64,000 nucleotides of DNA from Przewalskia tangutica (taxonomy: Eukaryota > Streptophyta > Magnoliopsida > Solanales > Solanaceae), in NCBI GenBank assembly GCA_029844215.1, contig CM056738.1, positions 61,223,593 to 61,287,592 of the forward strand. Direction: 5' to 3'. The position numbers and the translations under genes were made by a program. Below, piece by piece: positions 47,604-58,346 of this stretch (positions are counted from its first letter, which is position 1; each line of letters opens with the position of its first letter). The notes beneath the pieces were generated by a model. That model made no database searches and had not been told where the DNA came from. It saw only the letters and a list, made by a program, of their open reading frames with translations.

Positions 47604-47895
47604 AGGGTAAGAGTATAAATGAGGCAAGCCCAGACGTTATACCACCTCCTCGTGGTAAGAGTATTAGTGAGGGTAAACCCCAAGCCTGTACCACCTGCTT
47701 TATGTGTTGTTTGATGGCCGGTTGAGATAGGGTAAGAGTATAAATGAGGGGCAAGCCCCAAGACGTTATACCACCTCCTCCAGGGTAAGAGTATAAGTGA
47801 GGGGTAAACCCCCAAGATGCTATACCACCTGCTTTACCACCTTCTCCAGGGTAAGAGTATAAGTGAGGGGTAAACCCCCAAGATGCTATACCACC
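47604..47895 (+). repeat. Second minisatellite of J 5' LTR, ~50-75-bp unit x 5
   Basis: Units start GGGTAAGAGTATAAATGAGG and end TTATACCACCTCCTC. One unit carries an extra TATGTGTTGTTTGATGGCCG segment. Counterparts are at 53155-53440 and, on the other strand, in M at 61050-61350. Confidence 0.9.
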
Positions 47896-48565
47896 GGTGG
47901 GACTTGATGTTATGTTATATCATGGACTGCCGGCAGTGAGGAAGGATTCCACGGGCATGATTGATATTATGGGCGTGAGACCCATAGTTATATCTGAGTA
48001 GTGACCTTGAGGGCTTGCGTCCCTGACTTGATATGACTGCTTATGTGTTTTGTACTGTAGGTTGGCTATCATACATGTCTCTGTTTTGTTTAGAGTTATG
48101 ATTTCATTCTGATACTTATTGTTCACATACTTGGTACATTCTTCGTACTGACCTCCTTCGGGGGGCTGCGTTCATGCCGCAGGTTTAGGTACGCTGTTTG
48201 GTGATCGGCAGGTGTAGGATCCTGCTCAGGGTTTTTGGATAGCTCCCTCTATCCAAGAGTTTATCTTTTTGGTATATGTCCTTGATGCGAGCTTTATCAG
48301 ATTTGGGTACTGGCGGGGCCTTGTCGTCACATTTCGATTTAACTCCTAAGTGCTGTATTCATATGTGGGATTGGACTCGTATGCGGTGTAGTGTCTTTTG
48401 GTTATGTATATATGGCAGCCTTGTCGGCTTTGCCGCACTTGCGTCTGGTTGTTTTAAAAGAAAAAAAAATGAGGTGTTATTTAATTTCGCATGATTTACT
48501 TGTATTGTTAAGGTAGAAGGGTGCCTGGGTAGGGCACGATCCACTTGAGGTTCGGGGCGTGTGAG

Positions 48566-48577
48566 TGGTATCAAAGC
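48566..48577 (+). other. Primer-binding site of J
   Basis: TGGTATCAAAGC, one mismatch from the initiator tRNA-Met site TGGTATCAGAGC. The LTR end next to it is shortened. Confidence 0.8.
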
Positions 48578-48766
48578 GATCGATCCTCGGAATGTCTCTG
48601 ACCGTGTCTAGTAGAGTCTTGATTATCGGTGTATTGCGCGCCACACCCATAAACAAGAGGCTACAGGACATTTAGGAGTTGGTTTCTATTCTTCTCACTC
48701 TAAGATCGTGCCATAGAGCTGTGTTAGTAAGATAATTCCTCTCTGACATATTGTTGTGTTCTGATT

Positions 48767-48907
48767 ATGCCTCGAGGAGAACGCGGCCGCCCGAAGGGCA
48801 AAGGAGTAGCGAGAGCTACTAGTCGGACTCGAGGAGTTGATAGGGCTTATGCCCATGTTATCTGGTATGTTGTTCGCGATCGGCGAGTCGCCTGCGCCGA
48901 GTTTTGA
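48767..48907 (+). pseudogene. gag: gag N-terminal fragment of element J
   Basis: The ATG at 48767 opens MPRGERGRPKGKGVARATSR, the basic gag start also seen in H and B. It runs 46 codons to a TGA at 48905-48907. None of the capsid signatures (DSLARY, ADMEDRVHR) nor a zinc knuckle follows. The element has lost nearly all coding sequence. Confidence 0.72.
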
Positions 48908-49786
48908 GGCCCGGCACGAGCCTCGGTTTCTCGATTAGGAGAAGACTATAGGGTCATGAGGAAGCGATTATGCTTTTGACCAAGATAGCGATGCTAGCGG
49001 TAGTAAGTGATAGTACCCGAGTTAGGGATACTTTGATTAGTAAAGTGAAGTAAGAATGTTGACAAGAATGATAGGTGAACTGAGACTATAGTTGTATAGA
49101 GTTCACAACTTGTAATTACCAGTATAAGTGTAAGACCGATAGGGAAGATTGTGCAGTAGAAATACTTTGGCTTATGTGACGAACCTCTAGTGAATAGGGG
49201 GTAGGGTAAGAAGTACCTTGAGATAAGAGAGAGATTTATTTCAGACTAAGAATGAGAAGTTACAGTGACGATGAGTCGGGTTATGGACTCATTTCGGGTC
49301 AGCCGATAGTTTGGAATGGGGTAATGTCAGTTAGAAATGGTCCCGTTATGTGATAGGGTCCTGAGGATGCCAGGCCCAAGTTTAGTTAATCGTTGTACGA
49401 GTTTGTGGACGCGTTCCGCCGGAACTAGGTCGTAAGGACCGAGAAGGGCCTTAGCGGAAATTCAAGTAGCATAATGGCCAAGTTGGTTAGTAACTCAGTA
49501 TTGGGGAAGCAAACAGAATTTGAGATTTTGTACGTGTACTAGATGAGTTTGAAAGTACGAGAAAGTATGACAAGTAAGGAAAGAAAGGAACCTCTAAGGA
49601 TCCCGTGTTTGGGAAGACTGTAACCTTCGAGTTTTGTGAGAAGGGACCACGGACGGAAGGTCCATTATTATGTTTACGTATGTTATGTGGTGGTCATGTG
49701 TGACATCGTTGGTCTTGTGCAGTTTTGATTGAGAGGCATAGTATAGAGTTTATGCCGGAGTTTGTATGGCTTGAAAACCGACTAAG
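48908..49786 (+). other. Internal non-coding region of J
   Basis: No pol motif. Contains the shared block AATGGTCCCGTTATG then TAGGGTCCTGAGG and CCAGGCCCAAGTTT (49336-49383), present in B, C, D and F, and a GGCCAAGTTGGTTAGTAACT stretch matched in B near 26163. Confidence 0.55.
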
Positions 49787-49822
49787 AACATTCGGGGACG
49801 AATGTTTCTAAGGGGGGAAGAA
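49787..49822 (+). other. Hairpin and polypurine tract of J
   Basis: AACATTCG and CGAATGTT (49787-49806) around a 4-base loop, then AAGGGGGGAAGAA (49810-49822) abutting the 3' LTR. Confidence 0.84.
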
Positions 49823-52089
49823 TATTACACCCGTAAGTTCAGGACATGTGTAAGTGAAGGTACGTAAGGAACACAAGACTTGGAAACTTGTACTAAAGGA
49901 AGAATTGTTTTTCCGACGGAAAATCTTCCGGACGTCGGAAAGGAAAAATGTTCGTTGTTGAGAATTGGATTCTCAAAATACATTATTTGAAGAGTATGGA
50001 ACTTATTAATATTATGAAAATTTATTTTCTGGATTTGGTCACGTGGGGCCCACCCGAGAATTTTATGTTTTGTGGGGCCCACGAGTTCTGAATTTTATGG
50101 ACGAATGAGAGGGAGACACGTGGCACCCCCACATGGTCTTGGTCGAATTATTCCAAGGGTAAAATGGTCATTTACCATGGTGGAAGATAAGTCTTGCTAA
50201 GCTTGACATTGTTGACTTGTCAACTTGCCACATAAGCTTGATCCATGATTTTCATCTTAGCCTCACAAGTGTTTTTATCTAAGCCATCCATAGTGTTATA
50301 AGTGCTAAGCTAGTGCAAGACAAGCTCATTTCTACACTTAGAAAAATCACACACCTTGTTCTTCACATGGGAGCTCTCGGCTTTGTGCCCTCCCTCACAA
50401 GAAAATTTTGTAATTTTCCTCCATTAGCCACAAGACTTTAACTCAATGTCCCCAAGGGTATTGTAAGGTTACCTCAATAGAAAGATTTCGGAAAAAACGT
50501 ATTTTTACGTTAGTCGCAAGGCGGAAACTAAGGGAGTTCTTCAACTTTGAAGTTGGAACTTGAAGATGGGTTCTTCATAGGCCGCTAAGGAGTGCGTGGA
50601 GCGGATTGGAACCTAAGGAATGGAGCTAAGAATTGCTAAGGCGCGACTTCGAATCTTGGAAATTTTAAGGGCTTTGAAAGGTATAAATTTTGTCGTTTTA
50701 ATAGTTAAGGCTTACTTATTGTTGTAGCTATGGATTTTAGCAAGCATGTGTTATATAGTATGAAGTTTGATATGTTTATTGGCTATTGGAACCCTAATCC
50801 GAAAACTAGCATGTTTAGCGTTAAGATTACAATTCAAGTTGATTATTAGTCTAAGCGTCGCATGTTGTATAAAGAAGGAAATTGTAGTTGTTGAAGTTGT
50901 TTATGACTAGATAACATGTTAGACCTTAGAACTTGGAATTGGAAAAGGATTGGAAAAGACTTAGTGTTGCTATGTAAGTTGGCGAGAATTGGCTAGTGTG
51001 CCTTAGACTATTTCATTATGAATTGTGGGCGGAATTTTACACGTATTGTAAGGCGTGTAATCCCTTTGTTTGGTTGTTGTTTGGAGCCTTAAATGTGGCG
51101 TGTTGGTTATTGTATTCGACCTTGAAAAGGTGGCAAAGTGAGTAGAAACAAAGGAAGTCTTGATTTTCCGTAGAATTAGAGACCACATACTTAGTATTAT
51201 TCTACGTTGAGACTAGAAGTTGATAGTCTTGTTGTGACCATTATAGGTTGACACTTCGTGCGGCGTATTCGGCTTAGCTTGTGGATATTAGCAGAAAGGT
51301 ATGTGAACTATCTCTCTTCTAGCATGATTCCTAGAATAAAGAAAGTAAGTCCTACTCCTTGAATGATCCATTCCTTGCTTGTATTTGGATTTGCCTAAAA
51401 TAGAATTTGTTCTATGTACTTCCTTGAGTGTACTTTGATGTTTAAATTGTAAGTAGTATAATCCATTTCCTGAGGAAGTTTGGATTCTTAAAAGTGAAGG
51501 TATTTTTCTTAAAGTGCATAGAGACTTGAAAAGGAAGTGGTTTCCAAATCTTTTGGCTAGTGCCTTAGTTCTAAAACCTAAAGGTCATTATAATGACTTT
51601 AGAGTCAAAGAGTGATTTACTTATTTGATTTAAAAGAGGAGAAATGACATGATTTAAGAGAAGTAACTTGTGCTAAGGGTGAAGTTACTTGAGGTTTAAA
51701 AAGTAGAAGAAAACTTGTTTTCTAACTATTAGAGACTTGAAGTATTTTTGAAAGTTAAGAACTTGATTTGTAAGTATGTGATACTTGGTTTTAATAGTAT
51801 AAGTCTCTTGGTTATTGAAGGAATGGATATGTCTAAAACCATAAAGGGTTATAACGGCTTTATGGGAAGTTGGTTATAACGGCTTTATGGAAGGTTAGAA
51901 AGTTGTCTATTTTGATTAATCGGCATAAGTTGCCTAGATTGTGAAAATTTGGAGTTACTTGATTTCAAGCTTTGAAATGAGTTTTCTAAAAGTGTAGTAA
52001 CTTACTTTGAAAAATAGACACGCCTTGATACTACGTGTTAGTATCTTGGAGCTTTACATAGAAAGAGTCTTTTATAAAAGAATATACGT

Positions 52090-52930
52090 ATGTAGTACTT
52101 TGGCTTGATAAATTGAGAATTTGTCTAAAGTGTGCCTTGATAAGTACTTTGACTTGTTAAAAGAGAATTATTCTATGTATGCCTTGATTAGTACTTTGGC
52201 TTGATAAATTGAGAATTTGTCTAAGTGTGTCTTGATAAGTACTTTGACTTGTTAAAAGAGAATTATTCTATGTATGCCTTGATTAGTACTTTGGCTTGAT
52301 AAATTGAGAATTTGTCTAAGTGTGCCTTGATAAGTACTTTGACTTGTTAAAGAGAATTATTCTATGTATGCCTTGATTAGCACTTTGGCTTGATAAATTG
52401 AGAATTTGTCTAAGTGTGCCTTGATAAGTACTTTGACTTGTTAAAGAGAATTATTCTATGTATGCCTTGATTAGTACTTTGGCTTGATAAATTGAGAATT
52501 TGTCTAAGTGTGCCTTGATAAGTACTTTGACTTGTTAAAGAGAATTATTCTATGTATGCCTTGATTAGTACTTTGGCTTGATAAATTGAGAATTTGTCTA
52601 AGTGTGCCTTGATAAGTACTTTGACTTGTTAAAAGAGAATTATTCTATGTATGCCTTGATTAGTACTTTGGCTTGATAAATTGAGAATTTGTCTAAGTGT
52701 GCCTTGATAAGTACTTTGACTTGTTAAAAGAGAATTATTCTATGTATGCCTTGATTAGTACTTTGGCTTGATAAATTGAGAATTTGTCTAAGTGTGCCTT
52801 GATAAGTACTTTGACTTGTTAAAAGAGAATTATTCTATGTATGCCTTGATTAGTACTTTGGCTTGATAAAATGAGAATTATCCTATGTGTGCCTTGATAA
52901 GTACTTTGGCTTGGTTAATTGAGAACTTGC
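52090..52930 (+). repeat. 95-bp tandem array in J 3' LTR
   Basis: Eight full units plus a degenerate last unit, in the same phase as the 5' array and with the same private variant in unit two (GTGTGTCTTG near 52225). Copy number has therefore stayed constant since insertion. Confidence 0.95.
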
Positions 52931-53154
52931 CTATATGTCTTGGTAATAGCCTTTGAGTGCAAGTATTATGTTTTATTAAGTTGTCGCGACTCTCGGTTGA
53001 AGGGTCATTTGTCTTGTTGTAAGTTCTTGGGGACGTCTGAAGCGGTGATGTGGGATTCCCCGGGTATGCTTCCGTTTCTTGTAGTACTTGGGTTAACTTC
53101 ACAGATTTTTATATAAGACCTGGTAGTGCTTATGTCTAGTTTGATGGTCTGTCG

Positions 53155-53440
53155 AGATAGGGTAAGAGTATAAATGAGGCAAGCCCAGGCGTTATACCAC
53201 CTCCTCGGGGTAAGAGTATTAGTGAGGGTAAACCCCAAGAGCTGTACCACCTTCTTTATGTGTTGTTTGGCCGGTTGAGATAGGGTAAGAGTATAAATGA
53301 GGCAAGCCCAGACGTTATACCACCTCCTCCGAGTAAGAGTATAAGTGAGGGTAAACCGAGACGCTATACCACCGCTTTACCACCTTCTCGAGGTAAGAGT
53401 ATAAGTGAGGGTAAACCCCAGATGCTATACCACCGGTGGG
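53155..53440 (+). repeat. Second minisatellite of J 3' LTR
   Basis: Five units matching 47604-47895, with the same long unit in second place. Confidence 0.88.
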
Positions 53441-54092
53441 ACTTGATGTTATGTTATATCATGGATCGCGGTGAGGAAGGATTCCACGGGCATGATTGAT
53501 ATTATGGGCGTGAGACCCATAGTTATATCCGAGTAGTGACTTTGAGGGCCTGCGTCCCTGACTTGATATGTTGCTTATGTGTTTTATCTTGTAGGTTGGC
53601 TATCATACATGTCTCTGTTTTGTTTAGATTTATGATTTCATTCTGATACTTATTGTTCACATACTTGGTACATTCTTCGTCTTGACCTCCTTCGAAGTGC
53701 GTTAAATCTGCGCGAGTTTAGGTCTGTTGTTTGGTGATCGGCAGTGTAGGATCTGCTCGGGGTTTTGGATAGCTCCTCATCCAGAGTTTATCTTTTGGTA
53801 TATGTCCTTGATGCAGGCTTTGTGCAGTTTTGGGTACGGCGGGGCCTTGTCCGTCACATTTGATTTAACTCCTGAAGTGCGTATTCATATGTGGGATTGG
53901 ACTCATGTACGGTGTAGTGTCTTTTGGTTATGTATATATGGCAGCCTTGTCGGCTTTGCCCTTGCACGTACGGTTGTTTTAAAAGAAAAAAAAATGAGGT
54001 GTTATTTAATTTCCGCAGTTTACTTGTATTGTTAAGGTAGAAGGGTGCCCAGGTAGGGCACCAGTCACGGGCCCGGGGTTCGGGGCGTGACA

Positions 54093-54259
54093 GTAAGTCA
54101 TTTGGTTATGTATGTATGTATGGTTGCAGCCTTATCGGTTTTGCCTTTGTTTAGAAAAAAAATGAGTGATATTTATCTTCCACGTTTTACTTATGATGTA
54201 TGATTAGAAGGGTGCCCAGGTAGGGCACCAGTCACGGGCCCGGGGTTCGGGTCGTGACA
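54093..54259 (+). repeat. Element H: terminal part of 5' LTR
   Basis: Continues H after J: GTTGCAGCCTTATCGG, TAGAAGGGTGCCCAGG, GTAGGGCACCAGTCACGG and the terminal GGGTCGTGACA at 54259, followed directly by the primer-binding site. Confidence 0.88.
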
Positions 54260-54262
54260 GAG

Positions 54263-54274
54263 TGATATCAGAGC
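54263..54274 (+). other. Primer-binding site of H
   Basis: TGATATCAGAGC, one mismatch from TGGTATCAGAGC (plant initiator tRNA-Met). It lies three bases after the LTR end. Confidence 0.85.
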
Positions 54275-54471
54275 AGTTAGTCATCGGAAAATGTCTACAA
54301 ACCGTGTCTAGTGGAGTCTTGGTTATCGGTGTGTTGTGCACCACATATATAACCAGGAGGCTACAGGACATTTAGGATTGGTTTCCATTCTTCTCACTCT
54401 GAGATCGTGCAGTAGAGCTGTGTCATTAGGTTGATCTGTCTCTGACGTATTCTTATGTATATGAATCAGCT

Positions 54472-54553
54472 ATGCCTCCACGGAAGGCGACCAGGGCCCA
54501 GAAGGGCAGGGCAGTAGTAGGAGCTGCTAGTGGGACACAGAGAGTTACTAGGG
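54472..54553 (+). CDS. gag: gag of element H, first exon-like part (interrupted by K)
   Basis: ATG at 54472 opens MPPRKATRAQKGRAVVGAAS, the basic N-terminus of gypsy gag, and stays open to the K insertion at 54554. The last base (54553) is codon position one, and the codon is completed by 59452-59453 on the far side of K once one copy of the target duplication is discounted. There are no stops or frame changes, unlike the gag copies in B, C, D and F. Confidence 0.83.
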
Positions 54554-55517
54554 TGATGCGCGATTTAATGCACACACTTTAACGCAAGTGCACGTTGTCG
54601 AATCAAGTAATATAGTCTAGGTAAGACCGAATATCGTCCTCAAGGATTGGTTTTCAAGTACCGATTATCTATCCTATGGTATCTATTTGGTTAACGTAAA
54701 TTGATTTGGAATTCTAACTAATAATGCAGGAGATAAACTAATTATAAAAATACTTTAATTTAAATCAGTTATGATGGATAATTAGGGCTTCCAAGATCAT
54801 CAACTATCCACTCTATTCAATTCTTAATACAATTAGACTGACTTTTTCTTCTACGTTAAGATAGCAGGTTTACTAATCCGTTTTATACTCCCGTTAAGGC
54901 TATATAAACACTCAACCCCAGTAGCGCTCCTTTCTACCTTTCGGTGATAAGGATGACTCTATAGGAGGATTAAGAACAAAAACCCTGTTAATCGCCACGC
55001 ACCATGCGTGAATATAGCTATTTAAACCCCTATTAACGCTACACAAGTAATTGAGGTACTTTCATCCCCAATCCGACCTATGTCTACCCAACTTACATCA
55101 TATTCACAACCTCGTCCTTTCGAAGTTTGATTAGAAATCATATAAATAATGATAATTAGTGATCAATTAATTACCAAGCATTCAAAACAACTATTGGGTA
55201 AATCTTAAATAAGTGAAGAAGAAATAACCTACTATATTAATTCATGAATAAAGTTTCAAGTGAATCACAAGGAAATCCCTAATAAAGTAATTAGCTCCTA
55301 GCCATAGTCACACTAATAACTAATATAGTCTCCATACATGCACTGAAATAAATAAAGCAAAAAGAAAGAAAAGAAAATACTCAAGAACGAGTCTCCAAGC
55401 CTTCTAGCATCCAAGAGTTGTGTTGTGGAATATTTACAAGATGAAATGGTGGATGGATGTAGAATGATGAATGGTGGAATGGAGAATGGTTCAATCCATT
55501 CTTCTAATGATGTAGAG

Positions 55518-55525
55518 TATTTATA
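55518..55525 (-). promoter_or_regulatory. TATA box of K 3' LTR
   Basis: TATTTATA on the plus strand, TATAAATA on the element strand. The same box is at 59311-59318 in the other LTR and at 60213-60220 in the plus-strand LTR L. Confidence 0.68.
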
Positions 55526-55745
55526 GCCAAAGAATCCTTTTGGTGAAGGGTTAGGGATTTTGTAGGTAGGAAAAGTTATTAGAATCCTTTTAGGTAAGGG
55601 TTTTAAGGTAGGAAAAGTTATCCCTTTAGGTAGGAAAAGTTATCCCTTTAGGTAGGAAAAGGTATCTCTTTAGGATTCTGAAAACATGTCCAATTCGGCC
55701 CAGAACTTCATAAAATCCCGCGTCGGTGCCGCGGCCCTGCATACT

Positions 55746-55809
55746 GGCGCCGCGGCGCCTGAAGATCAACAACTTTCGAAACATTCAGAACATTGGGCGC
55801 CGCGGCGCC
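55746..55809. repeat. Pair of perfect 14-bp GC palindromes in K LTR
   Basis: GGCGCCGCGGCGCC at 55746-55759 and 55796-55809. Each is its own reverse complement. Further copies are at 57346-57358 (one base short) and 59964-59977 (in L). They stand out against AT-rich surroundings. Confidence 0.9.
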
Positions 55810-56096
55810 GGTGACATTTTTCTGGCGGATTCCGTCTCGTCACCCTTTTTTCGTCCGGACTTTGTCTGATCTCCTCTATAATTCCCGGAACTTTTTAGAC
55901 TTCATTTCTTGGCCCTTTTAGTGTGCAATTCCATCTCATTTATGCTCATTTCATCTCCTTTTCGCCATTTCTCCATTTTTGACCGCTGTGACACAAAAGA
56001 AAGGAAAACGACCCTAATACTATACTAAACATAAATGAAATGAGTAAAATACTAACTAAAAATGACTCAAAAAGTGTATATAAAATACACCGATCA

Positions 56097-56111
56097 AATA
56101 CCCCCAAACTT
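56097..56111 (-). other. Polypurine tract of K
   Basis: Plus strand AATACCCCCAAACTT; on the element strand AAGTTTGGGGGTATT directly before the LTR start TGATCGGTG. This is the usual tract of Tat/Athila-type elements. Confidence 0.82.
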
Positions 56112-57531
56112 AACCTTTGCTCGCCCTCGAGCAAAGATAAAAAATATAAACAAAGACACGAAAGAAAAGAAAATAAAATGACTCAAAGACATTGATCAAA
56201 TTGATGTATAATTGTCACTTAGAAAAGCATGAAGGTTAGTAGGATAATATGTAGGAACATATAGCATGGATTTTTAGCATTCTAAACACTCAAGTCAGAT
56301 ATTTCGTAAATTCAATTTAATCATACTCAATGGAAGTAAGAATACCTAACTATGCATGTTAATTTCAAAATCCTATGACATGTTTACTTACTATTCTCCA
56401 CTAATCATGGATACACATATTAGAGATCTTCAGGGCTTTTCAGGGTTGTAATGTAGGCTTAGGCAGGGGTAGGTAAAAATAGGCATTTAGGCTCAATTTA
56501 CGTACCATAAGCTCTTTTTCTTTCAACTCTTTCCTTTTCTTTTGATTCTCTTTGTCACTTCATACCTATCTTTCCCCTCTTTTATTTTGAGAGAATGAGG
56601 TGTATGATGAATAACAGACACCCCCAAACTTAGGCTTTTGCCTGTTTATTATTACTTTTTCATTGGGGTGCATCAAAATTGTTTACTCTCTTTTGTCTCT
56701 TTTTCAACACTTTATATTCCAAACATCTCAATTTTTCACTTATGGCACAAATATGGAATTATAGGGTGTCAAAGAAAAGTCTTATTTTTAGGCTCAAAGG
56801 GGCTGACTAGGGATATAATTTGACTGTCAGAGATAGGCAAAGAATGGTAAGAAAGGGCTAACAAAGAAATGCCTGAGTCATCTCCCTAACATGCATCTCC
56901 TAACTATTTCGCCTCAAATAGCAAGCAAGTAGACACATAGGTTTAATCATTAACAATGCACAAATCAAGCAAGATACCCCAAATAGTTTGATTTCATGAA
57001 TTTTTGGCATATATATCCTAAGTGTTCAGATGGTTGCTTCTAATTCCACTAAATTATTCCACTTTACTTCACTAGGCGTTTCAAGTAACTACAGCATGCA
57101 TAATCTTAAAAAAAAAAAAATTATGACTAAAAAAATGACTCAAAAATTACTCAAAGATACACAAAATAATTCAAAAAGACTCAAAAACAATAAACCATTC
57201 CCCCAAACTTAAATCACACATTGTCCCCAATGTGTGTAAGACTCAAAAAAATTGGGACAACTTACTGACACAACACAACTATCATAACGGAGGTCTAGGA
57301 GGAAATATTCTGGAATTTGCACGAAATATGGCCCTCTGAAGTTCCGGCGCCGCGGCGCTGACGACGGCTTTTCCTTTTTTTTTCCAGTGTTTTTGCTCCT
57401 TTTCCCTTAGATTTAGCTTTCAGTCCACCTGTCATCCAACAACACAAAACAAGAACCCAAGACCGTGAGACTGTTCAAGACAAAATAAAACAAACTAAAG
57501 ACAGAAATTTAAAATAACATAATTAAAACAT
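56112..57531 (-). other. K 3' internal region, non-coding
   Basis: AT-rich, with no credible gene on either strand; open frames of about 60 codons are not supported by any motif. A second CCCCCAAACTTA motif (near 56621) and a third (near 57200) repeat the polypurine-tract sequence. A palindrome copy is at 57346-57358. In autonomous relatives this part follows pol and can hold an env-like frame; none is seen here. Confidence 0.6.
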
Positions 57532-57554
57532 TGGGTTGCCTCCCAACAAGCGCT
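57532..57554 (-). other. Post-pol conserved motif of Tat/Athila elements in K
   Basis: Plus strand TGGGTTGCCTCCCAACAAGC; on the element strand GCTTGTTGGGAGGCAACCCA, a sequence I know from just after pol in plant Tat/Athila/Ogre-type elements. Its closeness to the gag fragment (57583-58175) shows that essentially all of pol has been deleted between them. Confidence 0.65.
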
Positions 57555-57582
57555 GTCTTTAACATCTTTTAGCCGGACGCAT

Positions 57583-58175
57583 TTAACCTTTACGAGTGCT
57601 CATTGGATCCTTCTGCGAACTGCTTGCAATCCGCAGAGTTATTGTTGCAGGTCTCACTTCAACTACAACAATTGCTTCAAACAAGGGCCTCAGATATACG
57701 ATTATCCCCCAAGTACACAAGACATGCTTGTCTTTTAGGCTCTCTCTAATGTAGGGATCAGTGAGATTCCCAACATCTCTCAACTCTAGGGGGTGCCCTT
57801 GAAGGTATGGACTTTCTATTTGGGGATCAACAGTGACCGTTGGTGGTATTTCTTTTGCAATAGGTATAGGAAAAAGAATTTCCAAAGAATCCAAAAAGGT
57901 GAATAATTGGATCTCAGTAATCTTTCCTTCTCTACACCAACTACCTCGTCAGATTCCTTAACAACTGGGTGTGGTTCAGGCTCGCTCATCCTATCCATTA
58001 GTTGCCCTATTTGTGTCTCCAAATTTCTGAAGGACACTCTTGTCTCAGCCTTAAACTGAATCTGGCACTTGATAAGCATAAGTATGCCTGCCTGCAACTT
58101 ATTTCGATCTTCCTCTGAAATCTGTGGGTTAAGCTGCTGTTGATGATTCCACTGTCTCTGATAGTAGTAGTCCAT
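57583..58175 (-). pseudogene. gag: gag-like fragment of element K
   Basis: From the minus-strand ATG at 58175 the protein reads MDYYYQRQWNHQQQ, then KAETRVSFRNLETQIGQLMD around residue 43-62. The SFRNLE(T)QIGQL stretch is a recognisable part of gag in Tat/Athila-type elements, before the zinc knuckle. The frame changes by one after about residue 85; the continuation (57894-57583) reads LEILFPIPIAKEIPPTVTVD and ends at a stop near 57583. I do not recognise this second part. No protease or reverse transcriptase follows. Confidence 0.62.
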
Positions 58176-58322
58176 GTGTCCTGATTTTGTTTTTCTTCGA
58201 ATTTAACCTGCAAAATAAGAAAAGCAAAAAAAAAAGTGATAAAAAGATGCTCGCAGAACAAGTTAGATGGAGCAACCAAATTAGAAATAAGAATAGATAA
58301 ATCGATATTGAAAGTAAGCCAA

Positions 58323-58340
58323 TCCCCGGCAACGGCGCCA
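58323..58340 (-). other. Primer-binding site of K (tRNA-Asp type)
   Basis: Plus strand TCCCCGGCAACGGCGCCA, which is the 3' end of plant tRNA-Asp; the element strand TGGCGCCGTTGCCGGGGA is its complement. It stands six bases from the LTR end at 58347, in the standard position for the Tat/Athila group. It is too short to be a tRNA gene. Confidence 0.85.
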
Positions 58341-58346
58341 AAAACT

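Larger units (their letters stand above)
44260..48561 (+). repeat. 5' LTR of element J
   Basis: Starts TGTTACACCCCGTAAG and ends near 48561 with CGGGGCGTG; the expected terminal ACA is missing compared with the 3' LTR. Carries a 95-bp satellite-like array (46530-47390), a second minisatellite (47604-47895), the AGGTATGTGAACTATCTCC block (45740) and the conserved distal blocks. I saw no clear TATA box. No gene. Confidence 0.9.
44260..54092 (+). mobile_element. Element J: retrotransposon with 4.3-kb LTRs inserted in H
   Basis: 5' LTR 44260-48561, internal 48562-49822 (only about 1.26 kb), 3' LTR 49823-54092. Flanks are GTAAA (44255-44259) and GTAAG (54093-54097), a duplication with one mismatch. 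The internal region holds a primer-binding site, 47 codons of gag and a polypurine tract, and no pol. About 87% of the element is LTR. It resembles large non-autonomous derivatives (LARD/TR-GAG types). Confidence 0.93.
49823..54092 (+). repeat. 3' LTR of element J
   Basis: Begins TATTACACCCGTAAG, so the first dinucleotide has changed from TG to TA. Ends CGGGGCGTGACA at 54092. Collinear with 44260-48561, with very few substitutions but clustered short indels at CTG/CTTG/CAG sites. Confidence 0.92.
54554..56096 (-). repeat. 3' LTR of element K
   Basis: Plus-strand reading TGATGCGCGATTTAATGC to ATACACCGATCA, 1543 bp. TATA box (TATTTATA) at 55518-55525 with the transcript going leftward. A short repeat GGTAGGAAAAGTTATCCCTTTA occurs in tandem at about 55610-55670. 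Two copies of the palindrome GGCGCCGCGGCGCC lie at 55746-55759 and 55796-55809. Confidence 0.92.

Noticed and set aside
56638..57212. Two 60-codon plus-strand frames in the K interior
   Set aside because: Low-complexity AT-rich sequence, opposite to the element strand and without motifs.
58323..58340. tRNA gene fragment
   Set aside because: Only the 18-base tRNA 3' end is present, at the exact primer-binding position of K; no cloverleaf sequence is adjacent.
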